Of a stretch of DNA of 42,104 nt, positions 1-6,470 are shown in pieces. A program made the position numbers and the translations under genes. The DNA comes from JBFLYO01 sp040756745. Lineage in GTDB: Bacteria; Bacteroidota; Ignavibacteria; UBA10030; UBA6906. Under the pieces are notes generated by a model. That model was not told the origin of the DNA and ran no database searches. It saw nothing but the letters and a program-made list of their open reading frames with translations. Within the stretch, counting starts at the first letter, position 1, and every line of letters starts with the position of its first letter. The stretch is from positions 1 through 42,104 of the forward strand of contig JBFLYO010000035.1 in NCBI GenBank assembly GCA_040756745.1, in the 5' to 3' direction.

Positions 1-127
1 GGCGGTCCTCGTCGCTTCTCCCGGGAACTTCGCGCTCACGGGCTCGGATGTCGCTCTCCGGGTGACGCGACTCATGAGCGCGGCACCGGCGAACTTCTCG
101 CTCTCCGCTCAGGATGCCGCTCTTAAG
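1..127. repeat. Terminal direct repeat (circular assembly overlap), left copy
   Basis: Bases 1-127 are identical to 41978-42104. The length 127 matches a common assembler k-mer, and the reading frame of the repeat-protein gene continues correctly when the two copies are merged. I read this as the overlap of a circular contig, not a biological terminal repeat. The non-redundant genome is then 41,977 bp. A true terminal redundancy in the virion (pac or cos) is not shown by it. Confidence 0.93.
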
Positions 128-1249
128 GTTGGACGAAGGCTCACGGCTTCTGCAGGATCGTTCACGCTCGCAGGCTCGGATGCCGTTCTCCGGGTCACGC
201 GGTTCATGAGCGCGGTGCCAGCGAACTTCTCGCTCTCCGCTCAGGATGCCGCTCTTAAGATCGGACGAAGGCTCACGGCTTCTGCAGGAAGTTTCACGCT
301 CGCAGGATCGGATGCGATCCTTACCCGGACTTATGGGCTCGCCTGCGCCTCCAGTGCTTTCGACGTAGTGGGCAGCGCCTCGGGTCTTTATCTCGGCAGA
401 CTTCTCTCGGCTTCTGCTGGATTGTTCCCACTCGCCGGAATAGACGCACAGCTCGCTTTCTCTCATAAACTCTCGGCGTTCGCCGGCTCCTATTCCCTTG
501 CAGGCATTGACGTCGGACTTCTTCGAGGGCTCCGTCTTCAAGCAATCGCCGGGTCGCTCACACTCTCAGGCCAGGCTTCAGGACTTCTCAAAGGATCGAG
601 GCTCATTGCGGAGTCCGCCTCCTTCGCCGTTACAGGTTTCGATGCGAGTCTCGTCTATGGAGCTGGGGCGAAGATCCTCACGGCCGAAACGGGTGCGTTT
701 CTCCTGACGGGTAGCGCGGCGGGCCTCTTCCAAGGTCATCGCCTGAGCGCCGGGACCGGATCGTTCGTCGCCACGGGCTCGGCTGCAGCCTTGAAGTTCG
801 GTCGCCTGCTCTCTGCCGCATCCGGCACGTTCAGCCTCTCAGGCATAGATATCGGCCTTCGCCTTGGAAGCAAGCTCAATGCAGAAGCGGGCTCGTTCGT
901 GGTTGGGGGTAGTGATGGAGTGCTCCTCGTCGGGCGAAAACTGGTCACCGAAGCGGGCGCTTACGTACTGACGGGAAATGATGCTGCTCTTATAGTTACC
1001 AGGCTTAATACACTGGTAGCGGAACCGGGGATATTCAGCCTTACCGGTTTTCCGATAAGTTTACGATACCAGCAGCCTATAATTCGTGTTGGGGCGACAT
1101 CTCATACACCAAAAGCAGTCCTGTCCAGTTGGAGTGCGCCTCAGATACTGTATGCCATATCCATGCCGCGTCTCGGCATAACGCTCGGTACATCCGAATC
1201 CGAGCATATACTTTCCGTCCCAAATGTTGAAGCTGAATTCATCGACTAG
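1..1249 (+). CDS. 22-residue tandem-repeat virion protein, 3' part (starts at 41916 across the junction)
   Basis: This is the larger part of a 436-aa protein whose start codon lies at 41916 near the other end of the window. About sixteen imperfect 22-residue repeats run to about position 1066, with a consensus like G-x-x-L-x-A-x-A-G-x-F-x-L-x-G-x-D-A-x-L. The alternation of hydrophobic residues with Gly turns suggests a regular beta structure. A 49-residue tail without repeats follows. It closes a run of small beta-rich genes (39371 onward) downstream of the fibre genes, so a virion surface or tail-fibre role is inferred. I recognise no catalytic motif. Two neighbouring 132-bp units (62-193 and 194-325) are nearly identical in DNA, which points to recent duplication. 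Confidence 0.8.
   Translation, partial: AVLVASPGNFALTGSDVALRVTRLMSAAPANFSLSAQDAALKVGRRLTASAGSFTLAGSDAVLRVTRFMSAVPANFSLSAQDAALKIGRRLTASAGSFTLAGSDAILTRTYGLACASSAFDVVGSASGLYLGRLLSASAGLFPLAGIDAQLAFSHKLSAFAGSYSLAGIDVGLLRGLRLQAIAGSLTLSGQASGLLKGSRLIAESASFAVTGFDASLVYGAGAKILTAETGAFLLTGSAAGLFQGHRLSAGTGSFVATGSAAALKFGRLLSAASGTFSLSGIDIGLRLGSKLNAEAGSFVVGGSDGVLLVGRKLVTEAGAYVLTGNDAALIVTRLNTLVAEPGIFSLTGFPISLRYQQPIIRVGATSHTPKAVLSSWSAPQILYAISMPRLGITLGTSESEHILSVPNVEAEFID
62..325 (+). repeat. Two near-identical 132-bp tandem units inside the repeat-protein gene
   Basis: Units 62-193 and 194-325 each encode two 22-residue repeats and differ at only a few bases. The flanking repeats are much more diverged. Because each unit is barely longer than the 127-base overlap, an assembler could collapse or miscount extra copies here. 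Confidence 0.8.
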
Positions 1250-1262
1250 GGGAGAGTAAGCA

Positions 1263-1610
1263 ATGGCCACGAACGAAGTCCTGCAGAACAATACGGCGAA
1301 GATTGTTGCGACCTTCACGAATGAAGATGGCGCTGCGATCACCTCCCTTGACGCGCTCAAGATGACGCTTTATGATGTGAAGACGCACGCGATCATCAAT
1401 TCGCGCGATGCAGTGGATATATTAGCCTCATTCTCCGCCGGCACGCTTACACTTATTTTGACGCCGGCCGACAATGCGATCGTGAACCCTGTCCAGGATG
1501 GTACAGAAGATCATATCCTATTGCTTGAGTATACCTACGGAACCACGAAGAAAGGATCGACCGAGATCCCGATCTCAGTCCAATACACGGAAAGGGCACA
1601 TATATCATGA
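1263..1610 (+). CDS. Small beta-rich virion-associated protein
   Basis: This 115-aa protein begins with ATG preceded by a GGGGAGAG Shine-Dalgarno site 13 bp after the repeat-protein stop. The alternating hydrophobic pattern (for example IVATFTNEDG and TLTLILTPAD) suggests an Ig-like or BppU-type beta-sandwich, as found in many small phage proteins next to fibres. There is no signal peptide or enzyme motif. Its stop overlaps the next start (ATGA at 1607), so the two are probably translationally coupled. The product is unknown; a structural or accessory fibre role is inferred from position. Confidence 0.7.
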   Translation: MATNEVLQNNTAKIVATFTNEDGAAITSLDALKMTLYDVKTHAIINSRDAVDILASFSAGTLTLILTPADNAIVNPVQDGTEDHILLLEYTYGTTKKGSTEIPISVQYTERAHIS

Positions 1611-2122
1611 CATTCCCGGCGCATAAGTTCTCCGGAGGGGCATTGCATCTGCTTCTTGGTGCTATGCTTCTCTGGATCATTTCGCTGCTCATAGGAGCGG
1701 TCGGGTATGGGATTCCGCTGCCGGTTATCATCGCAATCGCCTATCTCTCGTTTGCGTCAGGCTCTTATGTGGGTGGATTCCCGGATACGGAGGACTGGAT
1801 CGTGGCGAATGTCGTCGGTGCGAGGCCCCGATGGGAGACGTATCACCGTGCCCACATTACGGACCTGAAGGAGCGTTATGGCTGGATGCCCGCATGGACA
1901 CTCCATCTCTTTGCCGACACATTCGTGCACCAGCCAAAGAACCGGGATGGATCTGCCAAACCTCCCAAGTGGTGGGAGATGGACCCAGCATGGCGTGAGC
2001 GGGAACTTTTCCTGGGTCTCACGCTCTGGGATGTGCATTATTCCTACCGTGAGTTCGCGCTCTGGGTGATTGGCGCGCTCATGCTCTGGGCGGCCATCGG
2101 AATTCTCGTGGGATTAATCTGA
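1607..2122 (+). CDS. Membrane protein resembling YdjM-type metal-dependent hydrolases
   Basis: This 171-aa protein has hydrophobic segments at about residues 12-50 and a further C-terminal one at about 149-171. Between them lies a hydrophilic part with conserved-looking metal ligands: FPDTEDW at 58-64, H80 and H83, and the pattern HLFADTFVH (H100, D104, H108). Asp and His placed this way around membrane helices recall the YdjM-like membrane-bound metal-dependent hydrolases and zinc-dependent phospholipase C-like proteins. That assignment rests on motif likeness only. It sits directly before the transglycosylase gene, so a role in envelope damage at lysis or in modifying the lysogen's membrane is possible. 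Confidence 0.6.
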   Translation: MTFPAHKFSGGALHLLLGAMLLWIISLLIGAVGYGIPLPVIIAIAYLSFASGSYVGGFPDTEDWIVANVVGARPRWETYHRAHITDLKERYGWMPAWTLHLFADTFVHQPKNRDGSAKPPKWWEMDPAWRERELFLGLTLWDVHYSYREFALWVIGALMLWAAIGILVGLI

Positions 2123-2134
2123 ACGGACTGATCT

Positions 2135-2680
2135 ATGCACCGCGACCAAGTTTGGGAGTTATGCAAAACAATTGCGCCGCCCTACGCTTTTGAACCAATC
2201 CTCATCCTTGCAATCTGCGAACAGGAAAGCCGAGATCCACAGAATCCCCTTGAGTATCGTGATCGGGCTGCCAGATTGGAGCAGGGGTTCTATATCAATT
2301 ACGTTGAGCGGGAGAATCTAGCGACCACAAGTGAGATCCTCTTGGCGAGCAGTTATGGGTTGACGCAGATGATGGGGTTGTCGCTGCGGGCTGTCGGCTA
2401 TTTTGATTGGTGGTTCGCCGAGCAGACAGCGCCGATGCAAACCTTCCTCGGAAATCCCTTCAGTGAAATTGCCATCCCGAAGGCGATCAATGCCTACATG
2501 ATCAATCCCCCGTGGCAGGTCGAGCGGGGCTGCATGTGGCTCAAGAAGAAGCGAGAAAAAACCGGTGGAGATGCAGTCAAAATGCTTCGATATTGGAACG
2601 GGGACATTTCTGGGGCAAAGCACTATGCAGAGGATGTCCTCGGCCGAAGGGATAAACTGCGAGGCATCTATTTGATGTAG
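2135..2680 (+). CDS. Lytic transglycosylase-like endolysin (SLT fold)
   Basis: This 181-aa protein has the hallmarks of a soluble lytic transglycosylase/goose-lysozyme fold: a catalytic Glu in the ICEQES context (E31, S32), the SSYGLTQMMG motif at 72-81, and a late helix with LRYWNGD and a Tyr/Ala/Glu stretch (YAEDVL). These enzymes cleave the glycan strands of peptidoglycan. There is no signal peptide, so export would depend on a holin; candidates are at 36342-37142. It is the last late gene before attP and would lie at the right end of the integrated prophage. A virion-associated cell-wall enzyme is an alternative role. Confidence 0.85.
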   Translation: MHRDQVWELCKTIAPPYAFEPILILAICEQESRDPQNPLEYRDRAARLEQGFYINYVERENLATTSEILLASSYGLTQMMGLSLRAVGYFDWWFAEQTAPMQTFLGNPFSEIAIPKAINAYMINPPWQVERGCMWLKKKREKTGGDAVKMLRYWNGDISGAKHYAEDVLGRRDKLRGIYLM

Positions 2681-2694
2681 CGCGATCTCTGCGC

Positions 2695-2710
2695 TGTAGC
2701 AGATTCGTTA
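2695..2710 (+). promoter_or_regulatory. Putative integrase arm-type site 1 (weak copy)
   Basis: TGTAGCAGATTCGTTA resembles the two stronger copies at 2746 and 2905 in its first seven bases and overall layout. Listed as a weaker member of the set. Confidence 0.4.
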
Positions 2711-2745
2711 TAGATTTATACTCGGTCATGCCACATGGTGCCGCA

Positions 2746-2762
2746 TGTAGCAAAACTGTACC
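2746..2762 (+). promoter_or_regulatory. Putative integrase arm-type site 2
   Basis: TGTAGCAAAACTGTACC matches the copy at 2905-2921 at 15 of 17 positions. The two lie on opposite sides of the attachment core, as arm-binding sites of tyrosine integrases do. Confidence 0.65.
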
Positions 2763-2833
2763 GAGGGGCCCGAGGAAAACTTGATTTTTGCGGGAGGAAT
2801 TGGTAGAATTGCAGTGGAATTCGCATCTCGGTT

Positions 2834-2880
2834 GGACTGAAAATCCTTGTGTCGGCGGTTCGATTCCGTCCCTGTCCACT
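2834..2880 (+). other. attP: attP core: 3' half of a tRNA-Phe (GAA)
   Basis: From the anticodon loop CTGAAAA (anticodon GAA) through the variable region, a T-arm with GGCGG and TTCGATT paired to CCGTC, and the acceptor strand CCTGTCC with discriminator A, this is a tRNA 3' half. No matching 5' half (GGACAGG acceptor strand) lies upstream, so it is not a tRNA gene. Carrying the tRNA 3' end is how many integrases rebuild the host tRNA on integration. Inferred attB: the 3' end of the host tRNA-Phe gene. Confidence 0.82.
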
Positions 2881-2904
2881 CATTTTGGCCATTTTTCAAA
2901 ACAC

Positions 2905-2921
2905 TGTAGCAAATTTGTACC
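2905..2921 (+). promoter_or_regulatory. Putative integrase arm-type site 3
   Basis: TGTAGCAAATTTGTACC is the partner of the 2746 site and lies about 25 bp beyond the tRNA 3' end, on the opposite side of the core. Confidence 0.65.
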
Positions 2922-2938
2922 ATCCCCATCTGTGATCA

Positions 2939-2973
2939 GCAACGTTGCGTCTCAGTCTTGGTCTACCTAGCTT
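2939..2973 (+). promoter_or_regulatory. Putative promoter with overlapping palindrome for the HicBA-like cassette
   Basis: A -35-like TTGCGT (2945-2950) and -10-like TAGCTT (2968-2973) are 17 bp apart, 30 bp before the first gene. The perfect 10-bp palindrome GCAACGTTGC (2939-2948) covers the -35 element. Toxin-antitoxin operons are usually repressed by their antitoxin, so this could be the operator. The -10 match is poor. Confidence 0.4.
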
Positions 2974-3002
2974 AAATACCCACCCGTTAACCAGAGGGTC
3001 CT

Positions 3003-3338
3003 ATGGCTGATATGTCGAAGATAACCATAACATTCCGGAAGGCCCCTGACTATAAGATCTATCCGGCGACCGGATGTTGGGGGGGGCCGACTCCTAACGG
3101 GGAAGTTCTCATGAACGTAGTCGTGGATCACGCCTCCCTCCCGAGTTACCAGACCCATACGGTTTCCGGCGAAACGGTGAATTTGGCTCAGGCCGAAGAA
3201 ACCGTCTCCAGCGGTGATGGCGATAAAGAGATCCTGTGCGGAGTTCTCTTTACTGCTCGAGATGCGGTGAGCGTAGGTGATTGGCTCATGAAGCAGGGAA
3301 AACTTATGCTGGACAAATTGGGAGGCCAACCCCAATGA
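3003..3338 (+). CDS. Conserved-looking small protein, first gene of the HicBA-like cassette
   Basis: This 111-aa soluble protein follows an AGAGGG site. It contains the segment APDYKIYPATGCWGGPTPNG, which looks like a conserved motif of small uncharacterised prokaryotic proteins, but I cannot name a family. An eight-G run (3079-3086) encodes the W-G-G of this motif and is read in frame. Its stop overlaps the next start (ATGA at 3335) and an SD GGAGG lies just before that overlap, so it is coupled to the HicB-like gene. It may be a third component of the toxin-antitoxin cassette; function unknown. Confidence 0.7.
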   Translation: MADMSKITITFRKAPDYKIYPATGCWGGPTPNGEVLMNVVVDHASLPSYQTHTVSGETVNLAQAEETVSSGDGDKEILCGVLFTARDAVSVGDWLMKQGKLMLDKLGGQPQ

Positions 3339-3814
3339 CAGGAGATGCGGCTACTTATTCAGGGTCCGTCGAGACGATTGATAGAGATCTTCTGCCGATC
3401 GCGCATGCAGACTCGCGGGAGGATGGATTTCATATCGTCTATTCCAAGGAGCCGGTCAGCCTTGGGCGTCGGATCGACGTTTACTCCGGCAACCAGATTA
3501 CATCACGGAAAATGGTTGCAACTACGGTTAATGACAAAGGGAAGATAGAACCGGTTGTCGTGCGCCAAGTGGAATACGAATACTCTCTCGAGCTACTGGG
3601 AGAGAGATTCCGCATTGAACATGTTGAGGAAGGATATTTCTTGCGACACCCAGAATGGCCTCTGATGGGGGAAGGAGCCGACATTGACGCCGCAAAACAA
3701 GATCTCATTGCTACGATTCGCGAAGTGCGAGCCGAGTTAATAAAGACCGAGACTTCTGCTTTGGATGCGAGTGCTTTTGCCTTTAGGGAATTCCTGACCG
3801 GTCTGAACGTCTGA
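3335..3814 (+). CDS. HicB-like antitoxin domain protein
   Basis: This 159-aa protein starts at the ATG overlapping the previous stop, with GGAGG 8 bp upstream; this start is preferred to an earlier in-frame ATG inside the upstream gene. The second half (about residues 85-130) reads like a HicB-type fold: a strand pair, then EEGYFLRHPEWPLMGEG, then a helix beginning at the DIDAAKQDL region. HicB antitoxins bind and block the HicA mRNA interferase and often repress their own promoter. The first 80 residues have no match I recognise. The next gene is HicA-like, in the less common order antitoxin before toxin. The pair lies between attP and the integrase, a usual place for prophage accessory genes. 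Confidence 0.6.
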   Translation: MTGDAATYSGSVETIDRDLLPIAHADSREDGFHIVYSKEPVSLGRRIDVYSGNQITSRKMVATTVNDKGKIEPVVVRQVEYEYSLELLGERFRIEHVEEGYFLRHPEWPLMGEGADIDAAKQDLIATIREVRAELIKTETSALDASAFAFREFLTGLNV

Positions 3815-3828
3815 TAAGCGATTTAACC

Positions 3829-4113
3829 ATGCCGATCGAGAGAGGAGCCATGGTGAGAAAATTGCTTTCAAGTGGGTTTCGGCATGAGTCGGGGAAGAAG
3901 CATGATCACTACTGGCTTTGGAGAGATGGATGCAGGACTCGTGTTCTAGTCTATATCTCGCGGAGCCCGGATTATAAAGTATACAGCGATGACCTAATTG
4001 GTCGACAAGCACATTTGCTGGGTATACGATTCCGCGATCTTTTTCCCTTTCTTTCATGCACAAAGGATATCGATTCTCTGATTGGAATTCTCAAAGCCGC
4101 CGATCGATACTAA
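3829..4113 (+). CDS. HicA/YcfA-like toxin
   Basis: This 94-aa basic protein has the HicA layout: a first helix followed by SSGF, then SGKKHDHYWLW with His25 and His27 where HicA has its catalytic GSHH, then beta strands and VYISRSPDYKVYSDD. The second half resembles a HicA-related family with a conserved lysine/glycine K-x-Y-x-D-x-L region. HicA proteins are small double-stranded-RNA-binding-like mRNA interferases. An ATG at 3850 has a better SD (GAGAGGAG), but starting there would remove the first helix, so 3829 is kept. The stop overlaps the convergent integrase stop. Activity is inferred from fold and neighbour only. Confidence 0.6.
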   Translation: MPIERGAMVRKLLSSGFRHESGKKHDHYWLWRDGCRTRVLVYISRSPDYKVYSDDLIGRQAHLLGIRFRDLFPFLSCTKDIDSLIGILKAADRY

Positions 4114-5168
4114 CGCTGTCTGTCTCTGCTCTTCTCTAACGCTCTCCTCATCTGTCCTTGGTCAAATGCTGTGTAATATTTGAGCGTCGTGGCGATTGAT
4201 CGGTGCCTTGCCAGGTACATCACCTCGATCTGTGAGAGCCGCGACTTCACCAGGCGCGAAATGAAGTTTCTCCGGAGTGTGTGCACATTGAGCTCCGGAT
4301 CGATCCCCGCCTTCTCCTCCTCGTTCAACTTCCGAATCAAGAGCCTCAGCTTCGTCGACACGGTCCACTTGCCCCGGTATTTGAAGACATACGGCTCGTA
4401 ATCCCGGGGAAGCTTCTTCATCCAGGTCTCGAGTTCCCGGTCCATCGGGAAGACGTCCATCCGGTTTGCCTTCTTATTCTCCAGGTGAATCACCTTCTCT
4501 CGGAAGTCGACTGCGGACCATTTGAGCTTGATCCCTTCATCCAAGCGAAAGCCGGTGAGGAGAAAGAAGCGGAGCTGATCCCGGAGCGGCGCCGGGGCCG
4601 CCTCGAGGATGAGCTTGAGCTCATGATCTGAGTAGATCTTGATCGGGGGCGGTGTCGGGTTGAGTCTGGTATATTGCGTGAAGGGGTTTGCATCGATGTG
4701 GCCCTTGACTGCCGCCCATTTGAAGATCGGCGCTAGGGTCCTGACATATTTTGCTACGTTCTGATCGCCGGCTTTCGTCCGGACCCGGTCCCTCCATCTG
4801 AGGATATCCTCCTCCGTAATTGCCGCCGCGGGGATATCCCCGAAGTGCTCGATGAGCCGCTTCATCGTATACCGGTAGAGATCCTGCGTGGCCTTGCTCC
4901 GGTTCTTCCCATATCCCTCCATGAAGGCATCCCGGAGCTCCGAGAGCTTCAAGGGCTGGCTCCGGGATCCGTCCATCTTCCACATCCCGAGGGCGAGCCG
5001 CTCATCGAACTTCTTTTTCCAGGCGAGGACAGATTTCGGATAGATGATCCTATCCCCCCGACGTTCGATCTTGTCGAGTTTGAATTTGGTTGGAAGTTGC
5101 CGGCGGATCCGGAATCGGTCGGAGAAGGAGATCCAGACGCTATTACCGCGGAGATAGAGGCTGCTCAT
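4110..5168 (-). CDS. int: Tyrosine-type site-specific integrase
   Basis: This 352-aa protein has the phage integrase architecture: an N-terminal arm-binding region (LYLRGNSVWISF), a SAM-like core-binding domain at about 75-165, and a catalytic domain at about 175-345. Visible catalytic residues are R208 (TGFRLDEG), a beta-hairpin lysine near 232-233, H296 and R299 (HTLRR), H322 (ARHRS) and nucleophile Y331. It would recombine attP at 2834-2880 with a host tRNA-Phe gene. attP lies 1.2 kb away, beyond the HicBA-like cassette. It is the last gene of the leftward repressor operon, 9 bp after the secreted-protein gene, so it may be transcribed in the lysogen. Confidence 0.93.
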   Translation of the reverse strand: MSSLYLRGNSVWISFSDRFRIRRQLPTKFKLDKIERRGDRIIYPKSVLAWKKKFDERLALGMWKMDGSRSQPLKLSELRDAFMEGYGKNRSKATQDLYRYTMKRLIEHFGDIPAAAITEEDILRWRDRVRTKAGDQNVAKYVRTLAPIFKWAAVKGHIDANPFTQYTRLNPTPPPIKIYSDHELKLILEAAPAPLRDQLRFFLLTGFRLDEGIKLKWSAVDFREKVIHLENKKANRMDVFPMDRELETWMKKLPRDYEPYVFKYRGKWTVSTKLRLLIRKLNEEEKAGIDPELNVHTLRRNFISRLVKSRLSQIEVMYLARHRSIATTLKYYTAFDQGQMRRALEKSRDRQR

Positions 5169-5177
5169 CGAATGATA

Positions 5178-5960
5178 TTACCAACCTGTCCAGCCCACAA
5201 GAATCCCACCCATTACCTCACCAGCGGTGGAGCCTGTTAAACTGATCCCAAAGGAATCATTGAAAAGATAGCCGAGCGTTGCTGTACCAATCGGCTTTGT
5301 TTCAGCATCTTTAGACTTGTACCATTCCCAATATGTTGCGGTCGACCAGTAAACGTCGAACCGTTCTTGTGCTCCATATCCAAACGCTGCGCCCAAGAAC
5401 AATCCCGTGGAGAACACAAAATCCAGGCTGCCAAGGAGCTGCACGCCGCGTTTTCGATATTCTGCCTTATAAACCCACCAGCTAAAGGCATTTCCATCGA
5501 AAGGAATGCCCGGGGGCTCGCCGCCGCCTGACCAGGTCATTCCTGCGGACAGACCTAGATAGAACGATCCAGCCGGACCTTGACTGATTTTGAATTTCGG
5601 CTCGAGAAGCCAACTTTTGGAGCCCAGCTTGGCTGCCAGAATTATCGGTGGGCGCGGACGTCCAAGCCCATGCCTTATTCGTTGTCGATTCTGTCTCCGT
5701 GCCGCCGCGATTCTCTCGGGATTGATTGGCTCAATGCATTGCGAACAGGGTTCGTAGCCCGCTGCGAGTGCATCATCGATGGAAGAAAAATGGATCAGGC
5801 TATCCAATTCGCTATTGCTTGGTGGAATGAGTAGACAACTGGATTGATGAAAGCTTACACCGAATCTGCGTCCTACGAGGATCTTACCATCTTTAACCTG
5901 CGAGGAAGATTGTGAAATGAATAAGAGGATGGCGATAATCGGAAGCACCGTCCATTTCAT
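5178..5960 (-). CDS. Secreted protein with Ada-like zinc motif and outer-membrane beta-barrel-like C-terminus
   Basis: This 260-aa protein starts with a signal peptide (about 1-20). A short domain then recalls the Ada N-terminal metal-binding fold: FHQSSC (C42), then FSSIDDALAAGYEPCSQC (C72, C75); in Ada the pattern is FHxxxC and AxxAGYxPCxxC with a fourth Cys. Here one Cys of the four is not obvious, and H38 might serve. Residues 105-260 look like amphipathic strands rich in Gly and aromatics and end in Trp, as outer-membrane barrels do. It lies between immA and int in the repressor operon, where genes expressed by the lysogen are found. A lysogenic-conversion envelope protein is inferred; its substrate is unknown. 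Confidence 0.65.
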   Translation of the reverse strand: MKWTVLPIIAILLFISQSSSQVKDGKILVGRRFGVSFHQSSCLLIPPSNSELDSLIHFSSIDDALAAGYEPCSQCIEPINPERIAAARRQNRQRIRHGLGRPRPPIILAAKLGSKSWLLEPKFKISQGPAGSFYLGLSAGMTWSGGGEPPGIPFDGNAFSWWVYKAEYRKRGVQLLGSLDFVFSTGLFLGAAFGYGAQERFDVYWSTATYWEWYKSKDAETKPIGTATLGYLFNDSFGISLTGSTAGEVMGGILVGWTGW

Positions 5961-6037
5961 GTGGACCTCCGGGGAGATAATCAGATCGCGGGAAATCTGG
6001 AAAGAGCAGATTTGTAACTGGCGACCGCGAGAGGAAT

Positions 6038-6460
6038 TTATGCCGCCGATCGCTTCAATTCAAAGTCAATTCGGATGCACGCTAGCCTGCGCGAGACGCT
6101 GTACCGTTCGACGATCATGTCAACTGTATCTCCTTCGCGCACAACTGGGATCTTGCAGAGCGCCGCGAAGAGATCTGCTGCTCGCTCCTCCCGTTTTGAT
6201 GCTCGGCGGTCCTGACCGGCTGTTCCGCGGAGGATATGGTAGAGCTCGTGCCAAGCCCAGTCTCTGCGCTCATCATAGCTCAAACGCTCATTCACCACGA
6301 TCACGCGCCGGGCATTGCTTGAGATGGAGAAGCCGTTCAAGCCATCCTCGAGCTTCGCCTTCGCTGCAATCACCCCCTCTTCTTCGCAGATCTTCTTGAA
6401 GCTCAGCACCCCGCCATAACGGTCCTTCAGCGATTCCACCAGGTCCACAACAGACCGCAC
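6038..6460 (-). CDS. ImmA/IrrE-family metallopeptidase
   Basis: This 140-aa protein carries the zinc-peptidase motif HELYH at residues 71-75 in the context DERRDWAWHELYHILRG, and a later conserved Glu in the REERAADLFAA helix that fits the third ligand. ImmA-type peptidases cleave their cognate XRE repressor and so relieve immunity, as in ICEBs1 and phi105. The repressor gene lies immediately upstream (10 bp), which supports that pairing. The C-terminal part (EGDTVDMIVERYSVSRRLACIR, 22 residues spanning a helix-turn-helix-like segment) is usual for the family. This suggests induction by repressor proteolysis; no cleavage site can be read from sequence. Confidence 0.85.
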   Translation of the reverse strand: MRSVVDLVESLKDRYGGVLSFKKICEEEGVIAAKAKLEDGLNGFSISSNARRVIVVNERLSYDERRDWAWHELYHILRGTAGQDRRASKREERAADLFAALCKIPVVREGDTVDMIVERYSVSRRLACIRIDFELKRSAA

Positions 6461-6470
6461 CGTCGACCCC

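Larger units (their letters stand above)
2681..3002. other. Intergenic attP region between late genes and the HicBA-like cassette
   Basis: This 322-bp gap holds no convincing gene. It contains the tRNA-Phe 3' half used as the attachment core (about 2834-2880), three related arm-type repeats (2695, 2746, 2905) and, at its right end, a possible promoter with an overlapping palindrome (2939-2973). Reverse-strand frames over the core read DRDGIEPPTQGFSV, a known false product of antisense tRNA sequence. Confidence 0.85.

Noticed and set aside
1..1249. Diversity-generating retroelement target in the repeat protein
   Set aside because: No reverse transcriptase gene or template repeat is seen, and the repeats differ by ordinary divergence, not by A-specific changes.
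2797..2880. A complete tRNA gene (D-arm-like GGAATTGGTAGA followed by a tRNA-Phe 3' half)
   Set aside because: No 5' acceptor strand pairs with CCTGTCC, and the 5' side of the anticodon stem (TTGGA) does not fully pair with TCCTT. The 3' half alone is better explained as an attP core.
2577..2929. Reverse-strand frames reading DRDGIEPPTQGFSV and GTESNRRHKDFQS
   Set aside because: These are the well-known false proteins obtained by translating tRNA sequence antisense.
3079..3086. Eight-G run as a second frameshift site
   Set aside because: The frame on both sides is consistent and encodes the W-G-G of a conserved-looking motif, so no break is needed.
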